From contig OX463784.1 of the NCBI GenBank assembly GCA_949825025.1, positions 3,688,885 through 3,752,884 on the forward strand: a DNA stretch of 64,000 nt. The letters are read 5' to 3'. Of the stretch, positions 29,140 to 38,818 are shown in pieces (positions within the stretch are counted from its first letter, which is position 1; every line of letters starts with the position of its first letter). The position numbers and the translations under genes are program-made. The DNA is from Siphlonurus alternatus. Taxonomy: Eukaryota > Arthropoda > Insecta > Ephemeroptera > Siphlonuridae. A model generated the notes under the pieces. It was not told the origin of the DNA, did no database searches, and worked only from the letters and a program-made list of their open reading frames with translations.

Positions 29140-31045
29140 AATATCACGAAAACAAAAATCACGAAAGCATTTTCAACGAATGACTTTATCCCGAAAACAA
29201 TTACATCGAAAACAAATATAAACGAAATCATTTACCACGAAATTAAATTAAAACGAAACGAAATAATAACGTGAACAAAAATCACGAAAACAATTTGTAC
29301 GAAAGTAATTTGACCGAAACAAAAAAGGATGAAAGTAAATTAGAACGAAATTATTTTAATACAAAAACCATGAAAACAATTTGACTGAAAAGTTATTTGA
29401 ACGAAAACATTTAAGACGAATAAAAAAATAACGAAAACAATTTGACCGAAAGTTATTTGAACGAAAATATTTAAAGCGAATGGAAAAATCATGAATACAA
29501 TTTGAACGAACGCTATTTGACTGAAATAAAAAACACCGATGAAGAAAAATATTAATAAAAATTATAACAATATTAATTAAACAAAAAAAAAATGTAAATT
29601 AAAACGAATGCAATAAAGAAGCAATATATACAGACTGAGCCATAAATGGCCGTGTGCCGATCCCATGATAAAATTTGGGTAGGTTAAATTAACTTTGAGC
29701 TAGAAATTTGAAATTTGGCATACGGAAAGCCAATTCAGAGCACGTTGAATTTAATGGCGTAATTTAAAAAGTGGTGAAAACAGCCCCTAATGAGTTAATG
29801 ACTCTGACTACGTGAAAAAATTATTCTATCAAAATTAAATACAGCGTGCTCTGGAAACCTTAAAAACTAATTTTGGTGCAATGCAAATCGGCTAAAATTT
29901 TTCTATCAACTTAATTTAACATGGAAATCCCATAAGGAAGAAATGGAAATCGTGAATCCACCCCTAAAAAGGTAGGAAATATTAATTTTAAAAATCGTTT
30001 AACACAAACATGTCAAAAAACTTAGAACCCTTCTTTACGTATGCCAAATTTCAAATTTCTAGCTCAAAGTTAATTTAACCTGCCCAAATTTTAGCATGGG
30101 ATATCGGCACACCATTTCTGGCTCAGTCTGTATATATTGCTTCTTTATTGCATTCGTTTTAATTTAATTTCTTTTTAATTAATATTGTTATAATTTTTAT
30201 TAATATGTTTCTTCATCGGTGTTTTTTATTTTGGTCAAATAGCGTCCGTTCAAATTGTATTCGTGATTTTTCCGTTCGTTTTAAATGTTTTCGTTCAAAT
30301 AACTTTCGGTCAAATTGTTCGAGCGAGGCGCAGTGCATTGACCGGTTCTCGTTAGATCACCGAAGTCAGGCTACGTCGAGCGTGGTTAGTACTTGGATTG
30401 GTGACCATTTCAAGTAAAAAATACGCTGCTCCCTCCCTGGGGTAAATTCATCTCGCTTTCCACCCAGTGCAGTGATGCACTTGTGTGTGGTTCCTCAGGC
30501 TTTGGACATTGCTTTGGTCCATTGAGAAAAAGTAGAGATGTCCGTCCTGACTGAGGTTTTCCACGGTTCCCTCAGTCTCACCTCAGCGAATGCTGGGACG
30601 CGTAAGCATGCAGGCCGTGGCCACTATCCGTTCCATACCTTATCCCTACCCAGTACCCCGCCGCGAGCTGTAAGCTCTTAGGGGTGTATCCTTGTAAAAG
30701 AAAAGAAAAAAATAATAATAATAACTTTCAACCAAATTGTATTCGTGATTTTTTTTATTACGTTTCAAATTTGTTTTTGTTCTAATTTACTTTCGTTGTT
30801 TTTCAATTCGTTCAAATAAATATCGGCCAAATGTTTTTCGTGATTATTGAATTCGGCTAAAATGTTTTCGCTGTAAATGCTTTCGTGCTTTTGCAGCTTT
30901 TTATGTTTCGTTATAAATGCATTCGCACATTTTCCATTTCGGTTAATTAATTATATTTTCGTATAAAATTACTTTCGTCCTTTTTGTTTTCGGTGTAATG
31001 CGCGCCGCCTTTCGTATAAATTGTTTTCGTTCTTTTATTTTTCGT
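29140..31045. repeat. Palindrome with degenerate CGAAA-periodic arms
   Basis: The centre is near 29890. Inner arms are well conserved (GCAATATATACAGACTGAGC and its complement at about 29620 and 30120). Outer arms (29140-29550 and 30200-31045) repeat a CGAAA motif every 13-17 bases on the left and its complement TTTCG on the right. The SINE at 30319-30722 interrupts the right arm. Confidence 0.75.
30319..30722 (+). mobile_element. 5S rRNA-derived SINE (SINE3 type), full copy
   Basis: The 5S-like head is at 30340-30406 (CGGTTCTCGTTAGATCACCG, GTGGTTAGTACTTGGATTGG). A central domain (CTGACTGAGGTTTTCCACGG, GCGAATGCTGGGA) and a 3' domain follow, with an A-rich AAT tail. The flanks AACTTTCGGTCAAATTGT and AACTTTCAACCAAATTGT form a long imperfect target duplication, as expected for LINE-driven insertion. 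Truncated 3' ends of the same SINE are in each copy of the repeated flank near 37538, 48592 and 56098. Confidence 0.9.
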
Positions 31046-31060
31046 TCTTTTGACGTAGAG

Positions 31061-31109
31061 ACCACAGAGTTGCACTTACTAAGTCACTTAGTAAGTGCAA
31101 CTCTGTGGT
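31061..31109. repeat. Perfect 49-nt hairpin
   Basis: ACCACAGAGTTGCACTTACT runs into its exact complement, giving 24-nt arms with one central base. It marks the boundary between the CGAAA palindrome and the right arm of the 27047-31847 element. Confidence 0.9.
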
Positions 31110-32212
31110 AGAGACTCGTATGATCTGTATGATAGATACTTATTAATTTTAATAATTTTATATATTTTAAACGCGGTTCCTTGAATATATTTGATACAAT
31201 ATGTAGCCTGCATGTGTATTTTTTTTTTATATAATATACAGCTTGAATTAAACAATAAAGTGTTTTCGCGTTTCGTGATCATGCACACGACGATATATTA
31301 TACTGTAGTATATATATTATACTGATATACTGATGAAGTGATCATGCATTACATGCAACAAAATTTGTAATGTTTTGGCGCTCTGCAACCGCATTCGTGA
31401 AGCTTCGGAAATTGTCGTTGAAATCCCGATGTTTCCAGCTGTTTTAGACGAAGGTGAGAACGCTATGACTAGCCTTTCGTGTAAGTTCTTGCTGGCTGAA
31501 ATTGCCCGCGCATCCAGCGAGAACCGGGCCGTGCCGCTGCGATTCCGTGGCGCCGCCACTCTCAGTTACAGTGAAGATCGGCCATGCTGGTCATATTTCT
31601 GGAGGTCTCTGTAGGGTCTCTGGTTTTTTAGATACACAGGATACAAATAGTGACAATATTTTTGGAAATCTGGCGGCTTTTTTAAATCAGGATCTTTTTC
31701 AACTAAAAAATTAGTATCTAAAAAACTATTCAAATAATTACTTTTTTTACTTCAGAAAGTGAACAGTCATTTCCTTCTCTATGTTCTGATCTAAATTTCA
31801 TATATTTTTTTACCATGAAAAAATAATTACACTAGTGACAATATTCCTTAAAAAAAAACTGTATCTTAATTGTCTCACTTTTTAAATACAGTACATGTTT
31901 TTTTTCCAGTCACCCCTTTTTTGCAATTAAAATTGAAATTTTCACTCATTCAAATAAGAAATTATTGAACTATATAATTAAATGGACCCTGATATTAAAG
32001 GGGCAATCACAAAGCCTTTTAAGTCCACATTTAGATACAATGTCTTAAAATTGTCTAAAATTGAGCCGAAAATGAAGCCCTAAAAATGTGGCCTGAATCA
32101 TTCTAGCTTTTGCATCTGCCACATCATTAGATAACTATAATTATAGGGACAAATGTTTTAAGGGTCGATTTTAAACTATTTGTTTCACAACTTTAAGAAA
32201 TAATTCAGGTAA

Positions 32213-32523
32213 GGTACACGCTCAATGTTTAAAAAAAAAAAAAATAAATACCTCACATGAAAAAAAAAAAATTAAAAAGGTTCTCCTTTACGTCCCCTAT
32301 CATGCAGTAGCTAAATTATGAGCTATACAATTTCGAGCAAGTTTCTAAGTAATTAGTTATTGTAGTCAAATTTAAAAATTCATAACTAAAAAATTTAGCT
32401 CGAATTTGTATAGATGATATTTCAGCCACTGCAGATATGGTAGAGGAGAATATTTTTTTTTTTTTTTTAAATTTTCATGTGAGTTTTTTTTTTTTTTTAA
32501 TATTGGGCGTGTTACCTTACCCT
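32213..32523. mobile_element. TTAA-site MITE (GGGTAAGGTAACAC family)
   Basis: Ends GGTAAGGTACACGCTCAATG and GGGCGTGTTACCTTACCC are inverted. TTAA lies on the right (32524-32527) and TTCA on the left. Arms contain CTCACATGAAA and TTTCATGTGAG. Bases 32530-33189 are TAF12 intron with nothing recognised. Confidence 0.7.
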
Positions 32524-33189
32524 TAACAGTGCACCCTAACTAGCTGTAGTCTTCTCAACCCTTGAACCTATATATGGAGGGAGTGGGGGGTTCAAGTCGA
32601 CCCTTCTTACGCTTTTAAAGCAGAAAAATGTGTGAAATACTATTCCGAACAACCTGAAAAACAATGTTGTAATCCTTGTTCAGCCATTAAGGATGAATCT
32701 CAGTAGGTTGATATCTCGCAATCGTACCGCCTGAATGTAACAAAAGACTTGCAGGAGAGTTAGAACTCACCATCAATAGGTGGCATACAAATTTTGAAGC
32801 GAATCTGTCTTATCAGTTTTGTGAAAACTGAGGTAGAAGTTTAACATTGGCCTTATATGGACGAAAACCGGAAATGGAGCTATTGTAAGAAAACTGCAAG
32901 ACTGAATTTGCTCAAACCATAAGCGATTAAGTTTTAGAACATTCTCGATTTTTTAAAATTTATTTCATTCGATTCGTTTGCAAGGAAATATTCTTTGATT
33001 CCGAAGTAACTGATTGTGAGATTAATCGTTAACTAGTAATGTATTTCCATAACAAAAATAATGGGAAAAACTAACTTTTTTTAACGTATCTTACAAAAAA
33101 GACCCTGGTAATGCCAGGGTTAAGGTTTTGTGAATGTCCCCCTATAATAACTATCACTATACTGTACTACCTGACGTTGTGTGTTTCAG

Positions 33190-33323
33190 AGCGGAATTGG
33201 AGCATGTGGACCCCCGGTTTTGGCACAGATGAACTTCGCCCCTACAAACAAGCACCGGTCACGGAGGCTCACAAACAAAGACTGGCCCTCATCAGAAAAG
33301 CCATCAACAAGGTGGCTGGATAG
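33190..33323 (+). CDS. TAF12: TAF12 terminal exon, C-terminal TFIID-specific tail
   Basis: After gtgtgtttcag, the exon completes the split Glu codon and encodes RNWSMWTPGFGTDELRPYKQ, then TEAHKQRLALIRKAINK and a TAG at 33321-33323. This is the conserved C-terminal extension after the TAF12 histone fold (MW-PGFG-E-RPYK and EAHKQR-ALIRK are family signatures). The phase agrees with the donor at 26560, so the two exons encode a continuous C-terminal half. The last five or six codons and the 3' UTR belong to a 130-bp sequence present inverted at about 33580-33722. A possible poly(A) signal is ATTAAA at 33472. Confidence 0.95.
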
Positions 33324-33722
33324 TAAGGTGGAGACACGGAGCTGCTGCCCTCTCGCGGCCAAAAAGGAACTACAAAAAAAACAGTTGAGGATCGCGTTTT
33401 TGGATCCAATTTCATCCGCGAAAAATTCAAACGGTGTAATAGAAATCCATGAACATCGGGCCGATGAACCATTAAAATTATTTTAAATTGAGTCTATCTT
33501 CTCCAGAATTTAACATAGAGTTTATTTCTATCACAGTTTTACCCACAGTTATACTGTAAATACGAATTTTGATGGCTTTTCCAGTTCCATCGTTTGAATT
33601 TTTCGCGGATGAAATTGGATCCAAAAAAGCGATCCTCAACTGTTTTTTTGTAGTTCCTCACTGGCCGCGAGGGGGCAGCAGCTCCGTGTCCCCACCTTAC
33701 TATCCAGCCACCTTGGCCATCA
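33308..33722. repeat. Inverted duplication of the TAF12 3' end
   Basis: The left arm, about 33308-33445, includes the stop codon (AAGGTGGCTGGATAGTAAGG). The right arm, about 33580-33722, is its complement with a few changes and no large indels. Shared inner words include TTGGATCCAATTTCATCCGC. The spacer is about 135 bp. Confidence 0.85.
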
Positions 33723-33755
33723 AAAAGTACTAGTGCTGCCATCTGTGGACATCAA

Positions 33756-33973
33756 CAAGGTTTCTTTATACAGGTTAAGACACGCACGCATTTCGTGCGT
33801 CAATTTCGTTAAATTCTCAGGCCCCATTGTACCGCGAAATTTCAAAAATAGCATTGCATGATGGGCGCATTCAAAGTTTCGCGGCACGATGTGGCCAAAA
33901 ATACTTGAACGTGATTGGCTAAGACCTTTAACATTGGTCCAATTGGTGGCTTAACCTGTATAAAGGAACGTTG
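33756..33973. mobile_element. hAT-type MITE, 8-bp duplication GACATCAA
   Basis: GACATCAA lies at 33748-33755 and 33974-33981. The element matches 13808-14027 along its length (TTTCGTGCGTCA, GGGCGCATTCAAAGTTTCGC, GATTGGCTAAG). It split a short tandem repeat whose unit contains AGTACTAGTGCTGCC. Confidence 0.9.
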
Positions 33974-34044
33974 GACATCAAGAAGTACTAGTGCTGCCCT
34001 CTGTGGACAGAATTGGAACTACTGTGCTCCCTAACGTGTGTTAA

Positions 34045-34457
34045 AGGACCTAGCCGGAAGTCATTCATACAGTTCTTAATACATGTGCACTATATTTATT
34101 CTAACTTATACCTTTGCATTTTTTCAATAACCCATCATGAAAAAATTTAAAAAATATATTTTCACTATCGCAACAATAAGCGCCACACACTATAGCAGGG
34201 TGTGACGTCACACTTAACAGGAGTCTCATTGGCTGGAAGGCCCGTGACGTAGATGTTAGCAGCGGCTGCTTCACCCACCACTATAGTCTTGAGCGAGCAC
34301 GAAATGCGCTCTGTTAACTACTACGTACAAGTTAACAAAATAACTATTTTCTCTCTCGCTAGCGTTAAACTTGCGCGCATGCAAATTTCGCTGTTTTTAT
34401 TATATATTATGATTAGTTCAGATAAAAAATAAGTCATTAAACCTCCGGATAGGGCCT
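34045..34457. mobile_element. TTAA-site MITE (AGGNCCTA ends)
   Basis: TTAA lies at 34041-34044 and 34458-34461. The ends AGGACCTAGCCGGA and TCCGGATAGGGCCT are inverted. It contains TGTGACGTCACA (34203) and CTCATTGGCTGG, i.e. CRE plus inverted CCAAT. Confidence 0.8.
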
Positions 34458-34589
34458 TTAACTTGTTGAGATGAGAGTTAAAAATGAACGCTTTAAGATA
34501 GACTGTGGGTTAGTGATGGAATTTAAAAAAATGTCTCTGATTTTGTTAAGATTTCATTCATTCAATATGGACAACATGCATGAAATTTT

Positions 34590-34880
34590 TTAATGCAGAA
34601 ATTAATGGAGGGTGCAAAGTTATGATACTCTGAATTTTTTCAGTTTTTTTTTTTAGTTCCAGAACTATTTTTAAATAATTATTGAAAGTGCGGCTACACC
34701 CCCTGGAGGCGTCAATAGGCGTCTCGGTACTACCCTTTTTATTAAGGATTCAGGGGTGCTCACTTAACTTACAGAACTTTCAACTTTCAATAACTATTTA
34801 AAAATCCTTCCCTGTCTCTAAACAATCTGAAAAAAAAAATCACAGTAGCATAATTTGGTACCCTCTATTCATTTCTGTTT
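34590..34880. mobile_element. GTGCAAAG-family MITE
   Basis: The left end GCAGAAATTAATGGAGGGTG and right end GGTACCCTCTATTCATTTCTG are inverted. Arms hold AATAATTATTGAAAGT and its complement. Confidence 0.65.
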
Positions 34881-35067
34881 TGAATAATTTTCCATGCAAG
34901 TTGTCCATAAGAGATGTTTTTCTTAAACAATATTCATTTTTTTTCTTCATTTAAGTCCTATTACTGTGTCAGTTTATTATTAACATAGGGATCTGTTTAT
35001 GTATTTGTCACAGAAGTTATATATATTATAAAGACAGCTCATTTTTTTGGTATCGAGACTCTCCTAT

Positions 35068-35344
35068 GAGTGCGTTTGAATTCACGGGCTAAGCCCGGAC
35101 TGGGTAAATGGCGGTGGCCTTGGTCACGTGGTATGAAACATCATAATTTCATCACGGGCCAGTTCCCAGTCTGTCCGCTAGGTCTCAGTCAGTCGCACTG
35201 TAGAGTCCGCCCGCGTCAGCCTGGGTCAGTCAGGAAGTGACGTCATGAGAGGATGAAAAATGGCCGCCGTGCTGGCCCCACTTGACGACAAAAAACGCTT
35301 CAGCCCAGGCCAGCCCGGGCTGGCCCGTGAATTCAAACGCACTC
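35068..35344. mobile_element. GC-rich TIR element (GAGTGCGTTTGAATTC ends)
   Basis: Exact inverted ends GAGTGCGTTTGAATTCACGG and CCGTGAATTCAAACGCACTC. It contains a CRE at 35238. No clear target duplication. Confidence 0.75.
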
Positions 35345-35391
35345 TTTGTAATTCTTTCTTAAAACAAAAATTAGAGTAGCTAAATATTGTA

Positions 35392-35584
35392 CAGTAACAA
35401 CTTGTTATTACGTAAATTTAAGGGACCCAGAAAATAAGGTTTACCTTATATCAAGTAACACACCGTATATCAATTTTTCCTATACCTGCAATGTTAATTA
35501 TTTTTTACTGGACCGCGATCGATCTCCTTTACTCTACATTGAGTTTCACCTAACAACAAGTTGTGTAATGAAGAGTTTTTACTG
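35392..35584. mobile_element. Pogo/Tc1-mariner-like MITE, second copy
   Basis: TA-flanked ends CAGTAACAACTTGTTATTACG and AGAGTTTTTACTG. It is the inverse-orientation relative of 1623-1792 (shared ATACCTGCAATGTTAAT and CAACAAGTTGTGTAAT). Bases 35585-36289 show no gene or repeat I recognise. Confidence 0.7.
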
Positions 35585-36289
35585 TATTTTGCATACACAA
35601 TATAAAAGCAAAAAATCATGTAACGCTTTATAATCTGCAGCCGATATGTTTCAAATAATTAAATTAATACCGTAATTATAAGCAAATTTTCAAAAGAATT
35701 TAACATGATGGATTGTGGAGAAAATTTTCCATTGTATAATATTTAAATTTTCAAAGAGTGTTACTCTTTTTAGAGAAACAAAATTTGGAAAGTGATGTTT
35801 AAATAAGATTTAAATTTTAGCTTCAATGCGCAAAAAAAAAAAATTTTTTTTGCTTGGATGCTCAAAAAAACTTATAAAATATACAATACTTCATTTTTTA
35901 AAATGCTTATCCAGTGAAAAAAAAACTCATTTCATTTCTCAAAAGACTGAAAACACCTTCTGAATATTTTCTATTGATAGTTCGTCTTGCTGTGTTAGTC
36001 AATTTGGACGATAAAACAAGACAAACAATCCAAGATGGTGAGAAATTTTTCTAGAGCAGCTAGATTCTTAGAGACGTAGCAAGATTCTTGAAAATTAAGA
36101 AAACACCAACACTTTTCTTTGGAGGAGTTAAAATTTCGTGTAAAAACTTAAATAAAATATTCAATAACAAAATTGTTATAATATTGACAATATTGACTTA
36201 ATTGACTTGAAATAATTTAAAAATTCCTTTGTTTCTATTAACATAATTTTTAAAAAAAAAACTAAATGATTAACTAAAATGTAACAAGA

Positions 36290-36663
36290 GAATAGACAAT
36301 AATGGTTGCATTTTTTTATTTCATAATTAGAAAATATACATAAAATTATGCTTTTCTGAATTTTTTTCAGATTTTTTGGAGTGCGGGAACTAATTTTTAA
36401 AAAATATTTAAAATATCTGAATTAGGGTGGTACATCTGATGGGACAACCGTGACGTCATCAATAGCCAATCACTGCAACCGTGATGTCATCAATAGCCAA
36501 TCACAGCACGACAAATGACGTCACGGTTGGCCCATCAGGTGTACCACCCTAATTCAGAGATTTTAAATATTTTCCAAAAAATCTGAAAAAATTCAGAAAA
36601 GCATAATTTTAGGTATATTTTCTAATTATGAAATAAAAAAATGCAACCATTATTGTCTATTCT
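36290..36663. mobile_element. Palindromic MITE with CRE and CCAAT boxes
   Basis: Arms of about 130 bp begin GAATAGACAATAATGGTTGC and are nearly exact inverted copies. The centre holds TGACGTCA at 36451 and 36516, TGATGTCA near 36482, and GCCAATCA twice (near 36469 and 36496). Confidence 0.8.
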
Positions 36664-36830
36664 AAAGTTATTTATTGTTATTATTTTGCCTAACAAAATA
36701 TTTCACATTAAATTTAAATATAAATAAGTGCAGTTCTAATACATTTCCCCTCATTACTAGACAGAAAAAAAATGCATTTTAGAAGCCAGTGCAGCCAGCA
36801 ATCTATACTTCATATTTTAAGGTAGAGATA

Positions 36831-37179
36831 ATACGGATCAGCTGACCCAATGCTAAAAAAAATCCGATTCATAAAAATTATGAAAAAAATTTAAAATGTT
36901 CTCTACATCGATCAGTAGGTAAAATATCAGGTATACAATAACAAGCTAGTTTTCGAGTTATTATATAATTTTTAAAGTTGACTATAATTTAACATGGAAG
37001 TTCCATTTCTCCATGTTAAATTAGAGAACTTTAAAAATTCATAACACAAAAACTAGCTCGTTTTTGTATATCTCATGATATTTTACCTACTGATGTAGAG
37101 AACATTTTAATTTTTTTTTTAAATTTCTATAAATGTTATTTTGTTAGCATTGGGCCAGCTGATCCGTATTATCTCTACC
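36831..37179. mobile_element. TTAA-site MITE (GGTAGAGATAATACGG ends)
   Basis: Ends GGTAGAGATAATACGGATC and GATCCGTATTATCTCTACC are inverted. The flanks are TTAA (36827-36830) and TCAA (37180-37183). This is the intact form of the half-element into which the LTR array is inserted at 37779. Confidence 0.8.
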
Positions 37180-37251
37180 TCAATGATAAAGAAGGCTGAC
37201 AGTTGATTATTGTAACATTAATATAGACTACAGTGCTCCTATTTAAAATTG

Positions 37252-37779
37252 TATTGATGGAGGACTTAAAAGTGTCCATACATACAGTTCTTATGGGTGA
37301 AGTCATAAACAATGTTTTGCATCAAGGAATTAGTCAAATTTATTTTATTTATCCATTCTCTCCTACAATCAACACATCACAGTAGATTTTTGTTGAGGTT
37401 AATAGGATATGTCATTAGTCATTAACATATAGTGGTTGAAATGTAACTATATATCTATTATTATATATATATATATATATATATATCTATTAAGGGTAAG
37501 ATAACGCCACCAATGTTAAAAAAAGTCCCTCAAACAAGGATACACCTTAAGAAACCCCTAAGAGCTTACAGCTCGCGGCGGCCGGGGTACTGGGTAGGGA
37601 TAAGGTAAGGGATTCGTAGATGATTCGTGTCACCTTCCCCTAAAGGTAGAGATAATACGGATCAGCTGGCCCAATGCTAAAAAAATCCCATTCATTAAAA
37701 TTATGAAAAAAATTTAAAATGTTCTCCTCTACATCCCCTATCAGTGGGTAAAATATCATGCAGGCATACAAAAACGAAA
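37252..37779. repeat. Repeated flank segment S, copy A
   Basis: It starts TATTGATGGAGGACTTAAAA and contains an (AT)n run, a broken GGGTAAGATAACG MITE with a truncated SINE 3' end, and the left half of a GGTAGAGATAATACGG MITE. It ends at the first LTR. Copies B (48318-48834) and C (55793-56343) are near-identical, but in both of those an LTR precedes instead of unique DNA. Confidence 0.9.
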
Positions 37780-38360
37780 TGTAACTGTAATAATAACTAT
37801 AATTGTAATTGTGAAGATTGTTACTCTTCAAGCTTTATATTGCATTGCATCCCTTTAAGAGAGCTTTTGCATATGAGGGTATTTCTTCTGGAAGTACCTT
37901 TGCCCACTCACATCTGGGCGTGGTGGTCCGTGACTATGGATTGCATTGTGTGATTGACGCGCGCATCTTAATGTATTTAACATTGATCGCTTACTTCCCT
38001 ATATAAAAGAATAGCGGAGGGTGAATTCTCTCACTCGCATCTCTCACTGCTCGGACTTCTTCTTCTACACACGCCACCTACATGAACCATCACCGCTATG
38101 GAAAGTGGACATAGTCTCTGCAAGACTTCTTGGACTTAGCCTCGGTGATAACTGTATAATGTTACAACTACAATGAACGAGTATTAATAAATAGTTATGT
38201 CTACACTACATGTTTGTATGATTCCATATCATAGACAAGCCATCCTGCAAATCCTACAATTAGTTGATAGTATATTTATTAAGTGACTATCACTGGTGTT
38301 AGAAGTGGATTACAGATAATAGTAATATATACAGAGAGATAATATATATTTACTATTACA
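37780..38360 (+). repeat. LTR 1 (581 bp)
   Basis: It carries a TATA box (TATATAAAAG, 37999-38008) about 30 bp before a TCTCTCACTCGCATC start region, and AATAAA at 38186. It differs from the other six LTRs by TGGTGG for TGGCGG and one extra A after the TATA box. The others are 44159-44738, 47738-48317, 48835-49414, 55213-55792, 56344-56923 and 62722-63301. Confidence 0.95.
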
Positions 38361-38818
38361 TTGGTCTCAGAATGGGATTCGAACTCACGGCTTTATAAAA
38401 AAAAAAAAAATAAATAAATAAATAAAAATAAAAATAAACAGTTTATAAATTAAAATAATAAAAAATTTATAAAAAAAAATGGTTTATATTGACATTTGTG
38501 CTTCGAACTGAACGTTTCTTCTATTATAAAGTAAATGCAACAAATTTTCGACTTCAACTCTTCGCGGCCTACCAGACAGCCAATCGACGACAAGGGCCAT
38601 CTTGTCCCCGCAGTTGAACTTCAGTTTTAAGAACTTCGAGAACACGCCTAATTGATTTTCCAGACCTTCCGCACGGCAGAGAGAGCGAGGTAGGTCTATG
38701 CTCTTTATTATTCTTATTATTGAAATATTAAAAAATGCATATTTATAAATATAAAAAGTTTTCTTGCCAAAATTTGAGTCTTTTTTAAATTGTTTTTAAA
38801 GTTAAATAATTAATTAAA

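Larger units (their letters stand above)
27047..31847. mobile_element. 4.8-kb foldback element and nest in TAF12 intron 2
   Basis: Ends GGATTATTGTCAC and GTGACAATATTCC are inverted, with TTAA on both sides (27043-27046 and 31848-31851). The arms (about 27047-27880 and 31115-31847) are clearly diverged and share CAGAGACCCTACAGAGACCTC, ATTTCCGAAG and GAGAACGCTAT words in inverse order. The interior holds two further palindromes (27863-29130 and 29140-31045), a SINE and a 49-nt hairpin. No transposase is seen. Confidence 0.7.

Noticed and set aside
30340..30406. A genuine 5S rRNA gene
   Set aside because: Only the promoter-containing part resembles 5S. It continues into a SINE body with an A-rich tail and target duplications, and the minus-strand copy at 20991-21381 has the same structure.
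37640..38006. Short frames of 60-70 codons in every LTR and S segment
   Set aside because: They recur only because the LTR is repeated. They lie over promoter and R-region sequence and resemble no protein.
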